A stretch of 64,000 bases of DNA from Paracoccidioides lutzii Pb01 (GCF_000150705.2 NW_015440950.1:372001-436000); one strand, 5' to 3'; positions 1 through 13,190 are shown, counted from the first letter of the stretch. Notes: generated by a model from the sequence alone, not told the origin. Numbers and translations: made by a program.

Positions 1-1060
1 GACGAAACTGATGAAAAGGTTAATATTGGACTTTTGGCAGGGATCTGGGGGGATGGAACCGTTAAGGTTTTAGATGTCCAGCTGAACAAGGCTGCCAGCG
101 AGGCAGAATATGGTTCGTTAAAACTGTTGTTTTAATCGAAATAATCAAAAGCTAAACTCTTTTACCACAGTCCACGTCCACGTTCCAGCTTTTGTGTCCA
201 AACCACCATCAACGCTTTGTACCTGTTTCTGCTGGCTTTCCCCAAGTGACCTCGCGGTTGGAACAGCAAATGGCTTTGTCGGAGTGTGGAGCTTGTCATC
301 TCCATCCAATGTCAACGAACCAGAGGCAACTCCTTTACCGTATATGTACATTCCAGTTCATAGTTCCTACATACTCAACATCACCTCGTCATACCCAACA
401 TATCCGCATATGATTGTTACGACTGGCATGGACGGTAAAACCAAACTATTTTCCCTCCTGGATCCCAGAGCCGACGTTACAGAGGCTTCGCGTTCACGGC
501 TGGGCTCGTATGAAGTATCCTATTCACCGTTGTTACGAACGTACATATGTTCTGATGACACGGAATTTGTTCGTATTCAGCCACTCCGACGGTTCTTCTC
601 CACATCCTCTATATTGCAAACCTACGACTTGGTATCCGCAATTGCCTCGGGGAATCTATGCCATCCATCCTTTCTGGCCGGCAATGTCAGCGGCACTGTT
701 TCGGTCACAAATCCTCTTCGTAGGCTGATGAATCCAAAGGAAAAGCACTGGCAACAGACATGGTTTACCCATGAATGGGTCCCCGACAAAACTGTGGAAA
801 GCGGCGCTGAACAGAAAGGCGCTTTGGTTGGGCCCGGGGTTAGCAAATTCTACGACGGGTTTAAAGCGGAGATACCGGGGTTGATCAGAAAGCTGACAGG
901 AGATAGGAGGATTGTCAATGGAAACCTTCCGATGTCGATTTTTGAAGAAGGGACCGCGATTACGGGACTTGCTTGGAACCCGAATAATGAGTGTGCGGGT
1001 TGGGCATGTGCTGGGATGGGTTGTGGGCTACTCCGGGTCGAGGATGTAACTCTCCAATAG
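1..1060 (+). CDS. TFIIIC subunit Tfc6-like WD-repeat protein, 3' part (5' end outside window)
   Basis: C-terminal part of a WD40-type protein resembling the fungal TFIIIC tau-B subunit Tfc6, which helps recruit RNA polymerase III to tRNA genes in the nucleus. Two exons are visible, 1..112 and 171..1060. The join (donor after 112, acceptor CACAG at 170) keeps one frame: the left exon reads WGDGTVKVLDVQL and the right exon continues with propeller-like strands such as GFVGVWSL, TTGMDGKTKLFSLLD and GLAWNPN. It ends at a TAG at 1058-1060. The start and N-terminus are missing, so total length cannot be judged. The Tfc6 name rests on overall resemblance; another WD-repeat protein remains possible. 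Confidence 0.62.
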
Positions 1061-2051
1061 AATTCTTCTGCCCGCTTTGGAAGAGATATTGAAGATGTTT
1101 ATTCTGTCGCCTAATACACCTACATAATTTCAATTCCCTGCCAAATACGAAGTAGCTGCTCTGCATGAATGTCAGTACTTTTTACAAATAACGGAACAAG
1201 TAATCAGAGAAGGTTGTTCAGCCGGTCCCATAGCTCCTAACAGCACAGAACCGCTATAATATCAGATAAGGTCAACTATGGAGCGATATCACAGCTTTTC
1301 TCGAGTGTTCCATTCCTTTCCTGAGTATGTACGTCATCCTGTAGTCTGATGGACCGAAGATCGAGTACGGCTTCTACGCTAAATGGTATAGTTAATTAAG
1401 GATGTTGGTCGTTCGACTCCTCTTAAGTCGCGTTCAGCCGCGTTAGACGCGAGTTTTCTTGGCTTGTTCTTGGTGTCTTGGCACAACCACATCTTGGCAA
1501 CCATTGCCCCTGATTAGGTAAACATCTCACATTCCATTTGGACATTGCTTTTATTCTCTCCTCTGTCGCAACAACAGTATACTCTATTCCCACGGTTTCA
1601 TGAAACATTTCTTCGGCTAAAATTCTAACCGGAATTAGGGTTGTTGATTTTACTTTTATTAATGTGGGAATGCTCATCTTTATTAACCGTGACAGTTTGT
1701 ATTCTCTCAGACAATTATAAGCAAAATTGGGGGGGCTGGGAATTCCCAACCACCCATCTCCATACAAGATGACCAGGAGTGGATCTTGCGACCCAACCTC
1801 TGCAATTTGGCAATGGTCCATAATAATACTAATTTTTATTTTGTTTTTCTTTTCTTTTCTTTTCTTTTCTTTTTTATGACGCGTGTATTCTCTCTACTCT
1901 TCTCTGCGATCTCGATCTTCACTTATTTAGCTCACTTCCACCCGTATCAGTTCTCTTCTGTTGACAACATTGCAATTGAATCTAGGGCATTTCATCATTT
2001 AATTCAGCAGATTCTTCAGTGCCTTCAAGGTTGGCTACAGTGCCATTTGCC
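1061..2051. other. Intergenic, 991 nt
   Basis: No supported gene. Short open frames here (for example minus strand 1423-1821) lack recognisable domains. A pyrimidine tract of TTTTC units lies at about 1844-1875, some 175 nt before the next start codon, as is common in fungal promoters. A weak tRNA-like patch near 1384-1425 was rejected. Confidence 0.6.
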
Positions 2052-2699
2052 ATGAGGCTGTACATATTAACAACTTTATTCATGGCGATGTTGTCTACGT
2101 TGTCGACTTCTCTCCCACTGTCTCCCAAACCACAGCGGGAGATCGCCCGAAGAGCTCGATACTCAGTCGTCCCCGTTAATGGAAACCCAAAACCTACAAC
2201 GACAACAGAACCAGCAAACCCGGTCACGACGTCCGTTGGAACTACGGAAACTGTCTTTTCCACAATCACTGTAACTGTGTCCCCTTCCCTTTCGCCCACA
2301 CCCAGTATGAGCTTGTCAAGCGAAACACCCTACCTAGCGATTCCTACCATCACTGCGTCACCTCTACAACTTGTGTCCCAATCCCCCACACCCACCGTCA
2401 GCTCATCAAGCGACACACCTTACTATGCGGCTCCTACCATCACCACATTACATCTGTCAACGTCCTCCGCATGTTCATCCCCAATTTCGACCAACGTTTT
2501 TAATGCGTCCTTGTCTTCATCCCCACCTCCGCCATACCCTTACCACAAGCCAGGGCCAACGGCTGGGCTGGCCTTGCACTCATCGCAAACCGCGGTCCCA
2601 ATTTCCTACCCCACGGCATCGCTAATGCCATTGCCGGTACACATCTCGAAGAACGGAACGTATCACCAGCCGACTGCAAACCCTAGGTTTCTCAGGTGA
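2052..2699 (+). CDS. small secreted Ser/Thr/Pro-rich protein
   Basis: Single-exon frame of 215 residues. The ATG at 2052 is chosen because it begins a clear signal peptide (MRLYILTTLFMAMLSTLSTS, hydrophobic core then Ser/Ala-like exit). The mature part is dominated by Ser, Thr and Pro, with a TTETVFSTITVTV stretch typical of heavily O-glycosylated fungal wall or secreted proteins. Two imperfect copies of a unit with the pattern PTP-x4-SS-[ED]TPY-x2-PTIT lie near residues 83-103 and 113-133, 90 nt apart, suggesting duplication. No GPI-anchor tail is visible, since the C-terminus (NPRFLR) is polar. It has no cysteine-rich effector pattern and no enzymatic motif. Function is unknown; a cell-wall or extracellular role is inference. 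Confidence 0.6.
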   Translation: MRLYILTTLFMAMLSTLSTSLPLSPKPQREIARRARYSVVPVNGNPKPTTTTEPANPVTTSVGTTETVFSTITVTVSPSLSPTPSMSLSSETPYLAIPTITASPLQLVSQSPTPTVSSSSDTPYYAAPTITTLHLSTSSACSSPISTNVFNASLSSSPPPPYPYHKPGPTAGLALHSSQTAVPISYPTASLMPLPVHISKNGTYHQPTANPRFLR

Positions 2700-4003
2700 A
2701 ATTCGAAAATGAATTGAAATGTATTACGATCTATTTTAACGACGGACGAAATTTCGACTACGTGGCTAAGCGCGAGATACCCAGCCTGGACCGAAGTGTT
2801 TAATTTCCACGTTTTACCGAGTCTTTTCCTCTCAATTTTTTTTTTTTTCCTTTCTCTTATTTGCTCCCTATGCTTTCTCTATATGAGTGACTAAGGAAGA
2901 GACGGGCATTTATAGGCGCATGAGACTTTTCGGGCTCCATAGAAACCGAAAAGTTAATCACGGGAGGCATTGTGAGCGTGTTATAGAATATATGGCTTAT
3001 ACGATTGGAATGTACGCATTTATGTAAAGAGATGGAGTTGAAGTATTATGTGTTTGCTCCATTCCATGTCTTTCATTTTAATGAAACGAATGTAATCAGA
3101 TGAATTTATAGATAATGATATTAAGAAAAGCTTCTTCACAGAATTAAAATGCGTACTAAAATATTTAAAACAACTTACTGAACAAGTCTACAAGCCCTTG
3201 TCACTAATCTATGTCCCAGTAATCTCAGGGCACCACAGCTAGCCATTGAGGGCTTCTGCGGAACTCACACATTGTTGTGCTCTTCCTGTCTGAGGACTTC
3301 AGGAGAAACCTCGTCCACTGGGTTAGCATACAGTCCATACATCGATTGGCTACGGACGGAACCGCTATATATAACGACAGGAGACTGGGTGAGCTCGGTT
3401 GGAGCCAAAGAGGCCCTGGACCAACCCGGTAATGAGATATCCTATCTCACGCTTTTCATAGGATTTTCATGTATCCTGCTGGGTATTAGATAGCTAATGC
3501 GGCATCGTTGCATCGAACTGCTGGGACTCCGCATCTGACCAGAGTAGGCAGCTATGATTAGAGCCTTTTTATCTAAATAGCTAAAATGACAACTAGAGGA
3601 GCATTATGCGGCATAGCCTCTCAACGCCATGTGCAACAGCAATTGAAGAAATATGTAATTCTGATGGGCTTTGAATGACCCTGAAGGGTGGTTAATGTAT
3701 GAGGTTCCAACTGGCGCTGGGTTGGGTCTCTTTCCGGAATAACAAACATCCATAAACTCAACCAGAGCCAGAGCCAGAGCCAACGCCAACCAACCCCAGA
3801 CACCACGAATTCCCATCCAACTCCGCCAGACAAGACAACAACAAGCACAATATCATCAGTCTCCCCGGGAACTCTTTGATGTGAGTGAGCATTGGGTCTG
3901 CATTTGCAAGCCCACAGACTCAAGTTTTACTATTGTCGCCTCGTTTACGTTCTCAAGTTTGACTTAAACAACTTCGGACCCATTGGTCCCGCTGCTGCTA
4001 CCA
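2700..4003. other. Intergenic, 1.3 kb
   Basis: AT-rich, with a T-run near 2837-2849. An AGAGCC hexanucleotide repeat at about 3763-3785 falls in the probable 5' leader of VPS35. Short frames on both strands (3272-3493, 3604-3923) have no recognisable product; the minus-strand ones are low-complexity readings of the repeat. Confidence 0.6.
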
Positions 4004-7000
4004 ATGGCCAGCCCGCCTAATATCTCAGAGGAACAAAGCCGCTTGCTCGAAGACGCCCTTGGGGTCGTACGACAGCAGTCGCATATGATGCGAAGATGTC
4101 TTGAGACTCCTGGAAAGCTGATGGACGCACTGAAATGCGGGTATGTGGAGGGACGAAGGGACGAAGCATAGCGGAACAGCGCCCGCTTGCTCGATCGGTG
4201 TTGACAGTTACCCCAATATGAGAATGTCGCTGCTAACAAATACCCCCCCAATACCAGGTCAACGTTAGTTTCAGAACTCCGTACGCCTAGCCTCGGTCCA
4301 AAACAGTACTACGAGCTGTACATGGCTGTTCATGACGCCCTCCGCCACCTTTCCGTCTACCTCAAGGAAAGCCATCCGGTCAATCATCTCGCCGATTTAT
4401 ACGAATTGGTGCAATACGCTGGAAATATTATCCCGCGCCTGTATCTTATGATCACTGTCGGAACTGTGTATATGGGCATTGAGGATGCGCCGGTAAAAGA
4501 GATCATGAAGGATATGATGGAAATGAGTAGGGGCGTTCAACATCCCATTCGCGGTTTATTCCTGAGATATTATTTGTCTGGCCAAGCGAAGGACCATCTA
4601 CCCACTGGCTCTGGAGACGGCCCGCAGGGTAATCTACAGGATTCAATTAGTTTTATACTTACCAATTTTGTCGAGATGAATAAACTCTGGGTTAGGCTGC
4701 AACATCAAGGACATTCGAGGGAAAGGGAGCTCAGAATGCAGGAGAGGAAGGAGTTGGAACTACTGGTTGGAAGTAATTTGGTGCGATTGAGCCAGCTGGT
4801 GGATTTGGAGACCTATCAATCGGTAATACTTCAGCCTCTTCTGGAGCAAGTCGTCCAATGCCGAGATGTATTGGCGCAAGAGTATTTGCTGGAAGGTAGG
4901 TATTGTACTCTTTACCCTTCATTGGAAAAATTGGATGTCTGATTTCAGAAATGACTAGTAATGACTAAGGTCTTCCCTGATGAATACCACCTACATACTC
5001 TTGACCTCTTGCTGTCCGCTATATCTAGGCTTAACGCGCATGTTGATATGAAGAAAATTGTCATAGGCCTTATGGACCGATTAGCTTCTTACGCGGCACG
5101 AGATACAGACAGCAATGATACACCAGAAGGCAAGCAAAAAGCAGAGGAGGAAGCAACTGTTAGACTACTGGAAAAATTGCGACTGGCCAAGGAAACTGAA
5201 GCGAGATCCGATACGGATAGAGTGGATTTTGAAGTAGATACAAAGAACGTAGAGGGAGAGCCCAATAAGGAAGAAGATGCCACAGAAAATGCCGAGCAGG
5301 AAGCTGCACCGGTCCCTAATGGCGAAAGCGAAGAGGATTCGAAATCAAAATATTCCACCGATTTCAAACTCTATGAAATATTCTACGAGCAAGTTGTTAA
5401 CTTGGTAAAAACGAGAAACATCCCGATCCACGACACGATAGCCTTATTGGTATCTTTAGTGAGCCTTGCACTGTAAGTTTCACTTTCCGCTCGCGATTTT
5501 GGCGTCAACTAACAAGAGACAGGAGTATTTACCCCGAGCGATTAGGTACGGAGACACTGTTGCCCGCCCAAATCTTGTCGTCCAGATTTTCTTATTAACA
5601 AATCTTGTAGAATATGTCGATCAAGTTCTCGAATATGCCACAAAGAAGACAATGGAGCATGCCGATACAGCTGATCTACACTCCGTTCCTGCGCAGTCGA
5701 ACCTGTTAAACCTTCTCCTTGCGCCAATCCGTTCATATGTTTCAATTTTCACAGCGCTTTCGCTCCCAAACTATATCCCCCTTTTCACTGCTCAATCATA
5801 CTCCACGCGAAGAGCTGTTGCCGGAGAAATTGCTCGAGGGATTTTAAGAAACAGAACAATAATCTCAACATCAGAACATCTTGAGGGAGTGTTACAGATT
5901 TTGAAGGTCCTAATAAAAGAAGGTATGCAGCAGCCGGTGGGCTATCCAGGTATTCAGTCACAACGGCGTGCAGGAGAGACAGAAGAGACAATTGAGGAAC
6001 AAGGATGGCTTGCACGGATAATCCATTTCATCCAAGGCCCAGACAACGACACCCAGCTTAAGGTGAGTGTCGCAGCTATGCTTAATATGTTCTCCGTGTT
6101 AACGATGAAATAGCTCTTGCAAGCGGCCTGCAAGGCATATTCGGAAGGAAACGAACGCATCCGATTCACCACACCTGCTATAATTACGTCTTCACTGAAG
6201 CTGGCCCGAAAATATAAATCGCGTGAACATTATGATGACAACTGGCAAGCACAATCCTCAACACTCTACCGATTCATGCACCAGTGCATCAGCAATCTAT
6301 ACCAAAGAGTAAATCCCGGCAGTGCTGAGCTGTCCCTTCCTCTCTTCGTTCTTTGTGGCCAGGTAGCCGACCAGACTGGCTTCGAGGAATTCAGCTATGA
6401 ATTTTTCGCACAAGCATTTACTATATATGAGGATTCAATAAGTGATTCACGAGCACAGTTCCAAGCCGTATGCATACTTGCGAGCGCACTGCATGGCACA
6501 AGAGGATTTGGAAAAGAAAATTACGATACCCTAATTACCAAGGCTGCGCTGCATGGTAGCAAGCTTCTGAAGAAGCCGGATCAGTGCCGCGCCGTGTACC
6601 TTGCAAGTCATCTTTGGTGGGCCGTTGACAACCAGCAGAAAGGCGAAGAGGAGACGAAATATGTAAGCACTAATATCTCTAATGCACCACATATCTTTGA
6701 CATATCCTATCAAATAGTTTATGCATGATAAATTAACCTACTCCATTACTTTCATAGCTATATCGCGATGGCAAGCGGGTCCTCGAATGCCTCCAAAGAG
6801 CTCTGCGCGTAGCGGACGCATGTATGGACACAGCTGTGTCTGTAGAGCTTTTTGTCGAAATCCTCAACCGCTATGTATACTACTTTGACCAAGGGAATGA
6901 GACTGTAACAACTAGATACCTGAACGGGCTCATTGAACTTATCCAATCGAACCTGCAGACAAGTCAGAACGATGGCGTGCCAAACTCCAGCCTTGATAAC

Positions 7001-7081
7001 CCAAAGCGCCATTTCCAGCGCACGTTGGATTATATCAAGTCCCGCGATTATGAGGGTGTAGTGACCGAGCCAAGGATATAA
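4004..7081 (+). CDS. VPS35: retromer subunit Vps35
   Basis: Core cargo-recognition subunit of retromer, which returns cargo from endosomes to the Golgi. Seven exons: 4004..4140, 4258..4895, 4959..5472, 5523..5545, 5611..6062, 6114..6662, 6758..7081. The join gives 878 residues, near the family norm. The PRLYLM motif needed for Vps26 binding is at residues 105-110. Other family blocks include KVFPDEYHLHTLDLLL and, across a 23-nt exon, LSIYPERLEYVDQVL. An acidic, low-complexity insertion (around nt 5200-5340) separates the helical repeats, as in other fungal Vps35. The second intron uses the acceptor at 4958, because the nearer AG at 4948 runs into a stop. Intron 1 has a perfect TGCTAAC branch site. 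The stop is TAA at 7079-7081. Confidence 0.95.
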
Positions 7082-8566
7082 AATTTTTTATAGAGTCTGG
7101 TTGTTTCTGTCTTGTTGCTTCTTCTTTTCGCTTCGCTCTGTTTCCTGTTCGATGTGGCTTTCCTGTACATGAAATAGATGATGAACTACAGATCTGGGAC
7201 CTAATTCTACTTTTCTCTACTGTTATCTCGTTTTGGTCTGTTTTTATCTTTATCATGGTCTCGTTCTACCCTTGGGTGCATGTCAAAAACAAGTATTGTC
7301 TATTTACCATCTCGTATTATTTAGTCAAGGGGAGTTTGTACGCCACCACCCTTTCATTACTAGTTGCTATTTTGTTACTCGTATATCCTTACCTGCCCTC
7401 ATCACCGACCTACTTAAGTTTATCACCTTAACTCTATGTATTCCAAACCTAAATACCCTATCTATTTTAATGTAGAGAGCGGGATAATTCTTTTTCACAA
7501 TCGACGAAAATATAACGATACGTTACCCAACACAATGAAACAACATTAGCCTAAGAGCGAATTGTTCTTTTTAAAGGCCTGACGTGGTGGGTTGTATATC
7601 GTTCTACGGACGTGAGTTCTGTTATATTATTCTCCACTCACTACTCATCAATCTACCTGTCAACCTTTCAATACTTCAAGAAAATATGCTAAACCCACCT
7701 CCTATCGTGAAAGCACCTTTCAACCTATGTGTCATCATTTTCCTATTATGCCTCCCATAATTGACTGTCAAGTACTATGAATCTTTGACCAGAATCCGTC
7801 TAGAAGTCACATGCTTTCCCCCTTCCGTAGCTGGCTCTATTAGGTAACTACTATTTATAGGCATTCCCTGGAAGCTGAACAGCAAGGGATTGCGGTTATG
7901 GATATAATAGGCCCTCTCCGAATTCGAGTTAGCTAATACCCAACTTGCCGGATATCCAAGTGCCTCTACGGACCAACCTGAGCATGTTTTGTAGCTATAT
8001 AGTTGGTTTTCCGCCATTTGTCGTTGGGAATGGAAACCTAAAAGCGCTGGGTGGGACTGACTGCCAACCCTTTATGGAAGGCTGAGGAATGATATAAAAG
8101 AGCCTCTTCGACAATCTATAACATTCCACCTAGCTGCTATATCATGAAGTATCTGGGCATGTGAAAAGGGTGCCTCAGATGATTATTGGGTAGGAAGTAG
8201 GGAGAGACCTTCTGACTTTGCAGTTAATTCTGTCACTTGCGGAAAATGAATCAAAGGGAAATCAAGTAAGAATCACTTATAGACTTCCGATAAAGAAGCA
8301 TAATGAATTTCAATTCTGAAAAAAACCCCATAGTCTGTCACAAGTTTGATCAAAAGTGACAAACAAACAAGTTCAAACAAAACAAAAACAAAACAGGAAT
8401 CAAAAAAAATAATAAGGAACAAAAGTTGACTACCTTGACAGCTTGCCGGCTGCCATAACAAACCCTGCCCGCCTGCCTGCCTGAATATTGTGCCTTTCTG
8501 GCTGCGAGGACAGTACCTGAAATGCCGTACCTCAGGCAGCGACACTTAGGAAAGGAAAAAAAAAAA

Positions 8567-8598
<32 letters not shown>

Positions 8599-9053
8599 AA
8601 AAAGAAAAGCAAACAAAGAAAACAAAAGAGAAAAGAACTGATCGTTAGACTGAGAAAACTGAAAAAAGAGGAATGAACAAGCAAGTGGAACTATGATTAA
8701 TAATAGTAGGGCAAGAACGAAGAGGATTGGGTGAATCGACGATTGACGATATCGACACCTGGGAATGCCTGGTTGATGGATATGGGAGGAGAGGAATATG
8801 ACTAAGGTTTCGTGGTTGAGAATAGAGAGCGGGGGAAGACGTTAATCGCTTGTACAACGTATGATAACGTACAGACTTTCTGCGGGAGTGAATGGGAGAG
8901 TGCTTGACACAACTAGAGACGGGCAAGAAGAGCGTAGTAATGACAAGTTGACCATTTCAATACAGATAGCATTTATGCGACTTGCACAAGGACTATACAG
9001 GAGCTCAACCCTAGGGCGAATTCTGGAAAACGAATACGGAGTAGACGCAGACT
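7082..9053. other. Convergent intergenic region, about 2 kb, with GAAA repeat
   Basis: Lies between the 3' ends of VPS35 and NST1. No supported gene. A TATA-like GATATAAAAG at about 8091-8100 precedes a 6-codon frame (MKYLGM, near 8144), possibly a decayed gene start. A GAAA microsatellite with adjoining A-run spans about 8555-8606. An 80-codon minus-strand frame (7775-8017) was not recognised. Confidence 0.55.
8555..8606. repeat. (GAAA)n microsatellite
   Basis: An A-run followed by about eight GAAA units. It lies between the 3' ends of VPS35 and NST1, outside any coding sequence. Confidence 0.9.
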
Positions 9054-12000
9054 TCAGAATCCGGTTGGAGGGGACATATTTGAAGTAGCGGGAAATTGTC
9101 TTGAGACCCCTGCTGTGCCAATTCCGCCAAGGGCCAAAATGCTGCTGCTTGGGATAGGACTGCCGATATCCCCTGGAGCAATACTACCCCTAGGAGCAGA
9201 TGACATGCTGTTGTTATCAGGCTCAAATTTAACGAATGTAACACGGGGTCCTTCGTTTTTGATCGCGAATGAACCCCCGCCATTTTGCGGGTTACCTTCC
9301 GTGTCGCAGATATCCAACAGCTCGTCGAGAGTGATGGGAGGCTCCGTTGGAGGATTCAATTGCTCAACTTGTCGCAGTACATGGTTCACATTGTGGAAGC
9401 CAGAGTTTCCTTTCGTTGGACTCGTTGCGTTGAGCTGCTTGCAAGCCTGTGCTACCAATAAACGAATCGTAACTGGCCGCGAGGTGTGCGGGCGAGTCCC
9501 TCCGATGATGCCGAAGGCATTGCTTGACCACCCAGATCCTATGAAAAAGTTAGTAAGATAAGATTTATGATTCGACGTCGAGGGAGACCAACCTGTTGCC
9601 GGAACCGAACTCCACGAGGATGCCGCAGGGAATCCGGGAGCCCCAAAAGGCACTTGTGGTCCCCAAGTATTCCCTGAACCTGCAGTGCCAAGGGGTAAAT
9701 TCGGGTGCTTGGCTAAACGGAAATGTTAGTTTATGTAAAACTGGATTAAGTTTATAATGGCATTAAAGGATGAACTTACCTCCAAGGGGTTCTGAAAATA
9801 ATGGAGACGTTCCAAATCCCATCCTCCCGGCTCCTGGAGCACTGGAAAGACCACCTGTGGGGATAGGTTGAGACAGGCTGGAGGTTAAAGGCACATCGGT
9901 ATCATCAAGAAGCGCACTGCTGCCAAGCTGTGCGCTCAAATCGTCAATCTCTGACTCTCCCGGTTTCAATTGGTCTCGTGGGGCATCATGAGGGGCAGTA
10001 CTCGAGGGGCGCTGAATCGGAGCGGGTCGAGATATGGGCTGATTCTGGGGTTGAGCTTCTAGTGGATTTCTGTCGAAGGATGCTGATGCTTGTCTTGAGT
10101 GTGTCTGACCTCGTCCTGTTTCTCGAGGTACCTGAGGTTGCTGCGGAGAGGAGATCGGCCCAGGTCCTGTTGGAGGGAATGGCAACCCGTGGCCAGTTTC
10201 CAGAGGAAACCCGCGACCAGGGATCATCGGTCTCGCACCATTTATTCCTGGAGCCATTGGTATGCCATCTGGAGATGGAAAGCCTCTGAACTGCGCACCC
10301 AGGGGAGCTTGTTGGTTTGGATACATTGGAATTTCATGGCCCAAGGGAAGACGGGACGTAATTCCTGGCAATCCGGCGATGTTGGACGGTATTCCATTTA
10401 ATGCAGGCATTGAGCTGAACCCCAGAGAATGCGGGCTACGACCTACTCCGCCCAACGGTGACATGGGAGCAGACGGTTGAGGGTGATGGAGCATCGGGGT
10501 CGGGACATGGGACTTGGTAGAAACCGAACTTGAGCCGCCTGATGAGTGCGGTGCACTAGCATTTCCAGGAGAAATGGACTGGGAAGTATCAGTCCCGGCG
10601 GGTTGAGATCTAGGAGAAGAGGCATGGGATCCTTGTTGAGATGTTTGACGTGGACGAACAGGAGTTGGAGCTTTCGGTACGACTGGTGTGGCAACCTGGA
10701 AATGTGGCGACTGCAGGCCTGAAGGCCCCTGTGGATGCTGAAGTCCCGGAGGGAGATGCGTTGGCCCTGTTTGGGACATCCGTTTGGCAGCTTGAGTGGT
10801 TGCGGCCTGAGCAGCCTGGGCAGCTTGTTCTTCGCGTTTAACCCGCTCTTTCTCCTTTGCCTCACGTTCAGCCTTGAGCGCAGCCTCTTTCTCACGCTTG
10901 GCTTGTTCTTCCCGAGCCTTGCGTTCCTTTTCCTCCTTCGTCTTCTTCTCTCGAAGTTCGCGTTCTTTTGCTTCCCGCTCTTCCCGCTCTTTCTTCTTTG
11001 CTTCCTCCCGTTTCCTTTTCTCCCGTTCCTTTTGCTCTCGCTGCTTCCGTTCTAACTCAGCCTGGCGTTCACGTTCCTCCTGAAGACGTTTCTGCTTTTC
11101 AGCTTCCTTTCGGAGACGTTCCTCTTCCAGGGCCTTTTTCTCCGCCTCTCTCTTCTTTCTCTGCTCCTCTTTCTTTCGCCGTTGCTCTTCCAGCTTTTTC
11201 TCCTCGAGAGCTTTCGCAGCAGCGGCTTCAGCGGCCTTCTCAGCCTCCTTTCTTGCCTTTTCCTCTTCTTTTGCTTGTTTCTGCTGTCTCTTCTTATCCT
11301 TTCTCTTCTGAGCTTCCCTAGCTTTCTTTGCCTCCCGTTGCACATCAAGCCTATTTTCTTCTTCTAACTCCTCAATAAGCTTCATTTGCCGTTCGTGGGC
11401 GACCTTTTCTCGATATGCGGTTAGAACACGCTGTTCAAACATTCGAGCAGCAAATATTTGAAACATTCGTCTTCCTTCCTCCATACGTTGCTCTTCGGTC
11501 ATCGCATCCTGCGTTTTTGGGGACGGATTAGCTTTATACCAAAAATCGAAACATCGTTGTTAACACAAACCATCTCATCTTCCTCGTATTCCTCATCATC
11601 TTGACTATCGTAATCATCTTCTTCCTCGTCATCATAATCTTCTTCGTCGAGCGGGGGTGCGTGGTTATGGCCAGCATGTAGGGATTGATGTGCAGCAGAA
11701 GCTGCGGCATACTGTGTGTCTTCCTCACGTTGCATCCGCCGTTCAGCTAGCTGTTCCATCATATCAATGAAATGTTTCCCGTCGTTTTTAAGCAAGTCAT
11801 CCGCCACAGTGAGGATACCATCTAATGCAGGTTAGCTGCAACTGTCAACATATGGGCTATATGTTTTGAGTAAGCGCGCACCTTTAACCGTCAGACTGTT
11901 TCCAAATGCGAAGAAATCGGCCCTGGTATTTCGAGTAGCCTCTTCAAGTTCATCATCGCTGTAAGGTTCGTCTTCTTCATCATCTTCGTCATAATCCTCG

Positions 12001-13190
12001 TCCAATTCCTCATCGTCGTCAGGCAATTCCTGGACTCTCCCCCGTGACGGATTTTTGTTATTTGATAGGTGGGAATGCCTCTCTAGTGGGCGGAGCGGGG
12101 GCTGATATAGCCTGGGAGGGACGATTGGGCCACCGTTTTCAAAAGAATTTTGGCTGTGGTTCGCGTACTGCTCGAGCTCTTCGTAATATGCATCGTACAG
12201 GACTTCCAACTCTTCTTCAATGGCTGTACGTTTCCTCCCACAAACAGTGCAGCTGCACGAATGCTTCTGCTGCTCCTTCATCTTCCGCAAAACAGCCTCC
12301 TTTTCGACTTTCACTAGCGACCTCCGTTCCTCTTCGCCCAACTGAAGCCAAAACTCCTTTATATTCTCCCGCTCTTCCTGGGTCGACGTGTTCCATATCC
12401 TATCTTTAGATATCTTATGCGCGGATCGAAGTGCAGCGTTAGATAGCGGAGGTGGTTGGGCTGGCCGGGCCGCGGACGCAGATGGTGTTGGCAGTGACGT
12501 CGAGCTCCCGTCGGCTAAGTGGGATGTCGATCGATGCTTTTTCCCTTTCTTCTTCTTGGATTTGTTCATACTTAGATCAGAATGCTGACCCATGTTGAAT
12601 TTATCTAAATGGGATTGGCTGTGGGGTTGCGCGTAAATATGACCCTCGTCATCAGTTGAGTAGATATCGTCGCCTTCTGCGGGGTCATAGTGGTTTGGAT
12701 CGTCAAGATGCGAGTCAAAGTAGTTTTGATTTGGATGGGAAGAGGAATAATCTTTTAAAGGGAGGTGGTCATCGGGATCATCCCAGTGTGTGTTACGGGT
12801 GTAACCATTCTGGCTTGCGGCACCTGGGGATTGACTGCCATCTTTAAGGCGTTGTTCAGCAGCTAATCGTGCAGCCTGTTTCTGTCGTCTCTTCTGCTTT
12901 TTCCTGTTTACGCCAGTGATGGTCGTGGTGGTGGTGGAGGCGGTGGTTGTTGTCGTTGTTGTAGCAACGAGGTCCGCAACGTTGCGTTTTGCAGCAGTAT
13001 CCAGGGGTGGTCTCGTGAAAGCAGCTGCGTTGGAGCCGGTGGTTTGCATTGTATCATCAACAACAGAGCTGCTGCTGTTAGCCGCTGGAGGTGACGATCT
13101 TGGGGCAGTAGATTTAGATGTGATTGTAGCTGGTTTATGTTTGGGTTCGGTTGCGGGCGACGGTGCAAGGCGCTTTGAGTTGGACGGCAT
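9054..13190 (-). CDS. NST1: stress response protein Nst1
   Basis: Member of the fungal NST1 family, which in yeast genetically affects salt tolerance; the biochemical role is unclear. Five exons in transcription order: 13190..11882, 11821..11571, 11508..9780, 9712..9593, 9538..9054, giving 1,297 residues. Features in order: Ser/Thr-rich N-terminus, basic KKKKGKKHR patch, a CSCTVCGRKR cysteine cluster, an acidic D/E-rich stretch, the block GILTVADDLLKNDGKHFIDM (built across intron 1) and DAMTEEQRMEEGRRMFQIF. A long Glu/Lys/Arg/Ala coiled coil follows (about residues 550-770), then a Pro/Gly/Ser-rich tail. Branch sites such as CTTACTAAC support the introns. The strong E/K bias creates long false open frames on the other strand. 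Confidence 0.93.

Noticed and set aside
1384..1425. tRNA-like A-box/B-box pattern (TGGTATAGTT and GTTCGACTCC)
   Set aside because: The boxes are only about 25 nt apart, the B-box lacks its first G, and no cloverleaf acceptor pairing is visible.
10735..11367. Several plus-strand open frames rich in Leu/Phe/Ser opposite NST1
   Set aside because: They are antisense shadows of the Glu/Lys-rich coiled coil of NST1; composition is fully explained by that codon bias.
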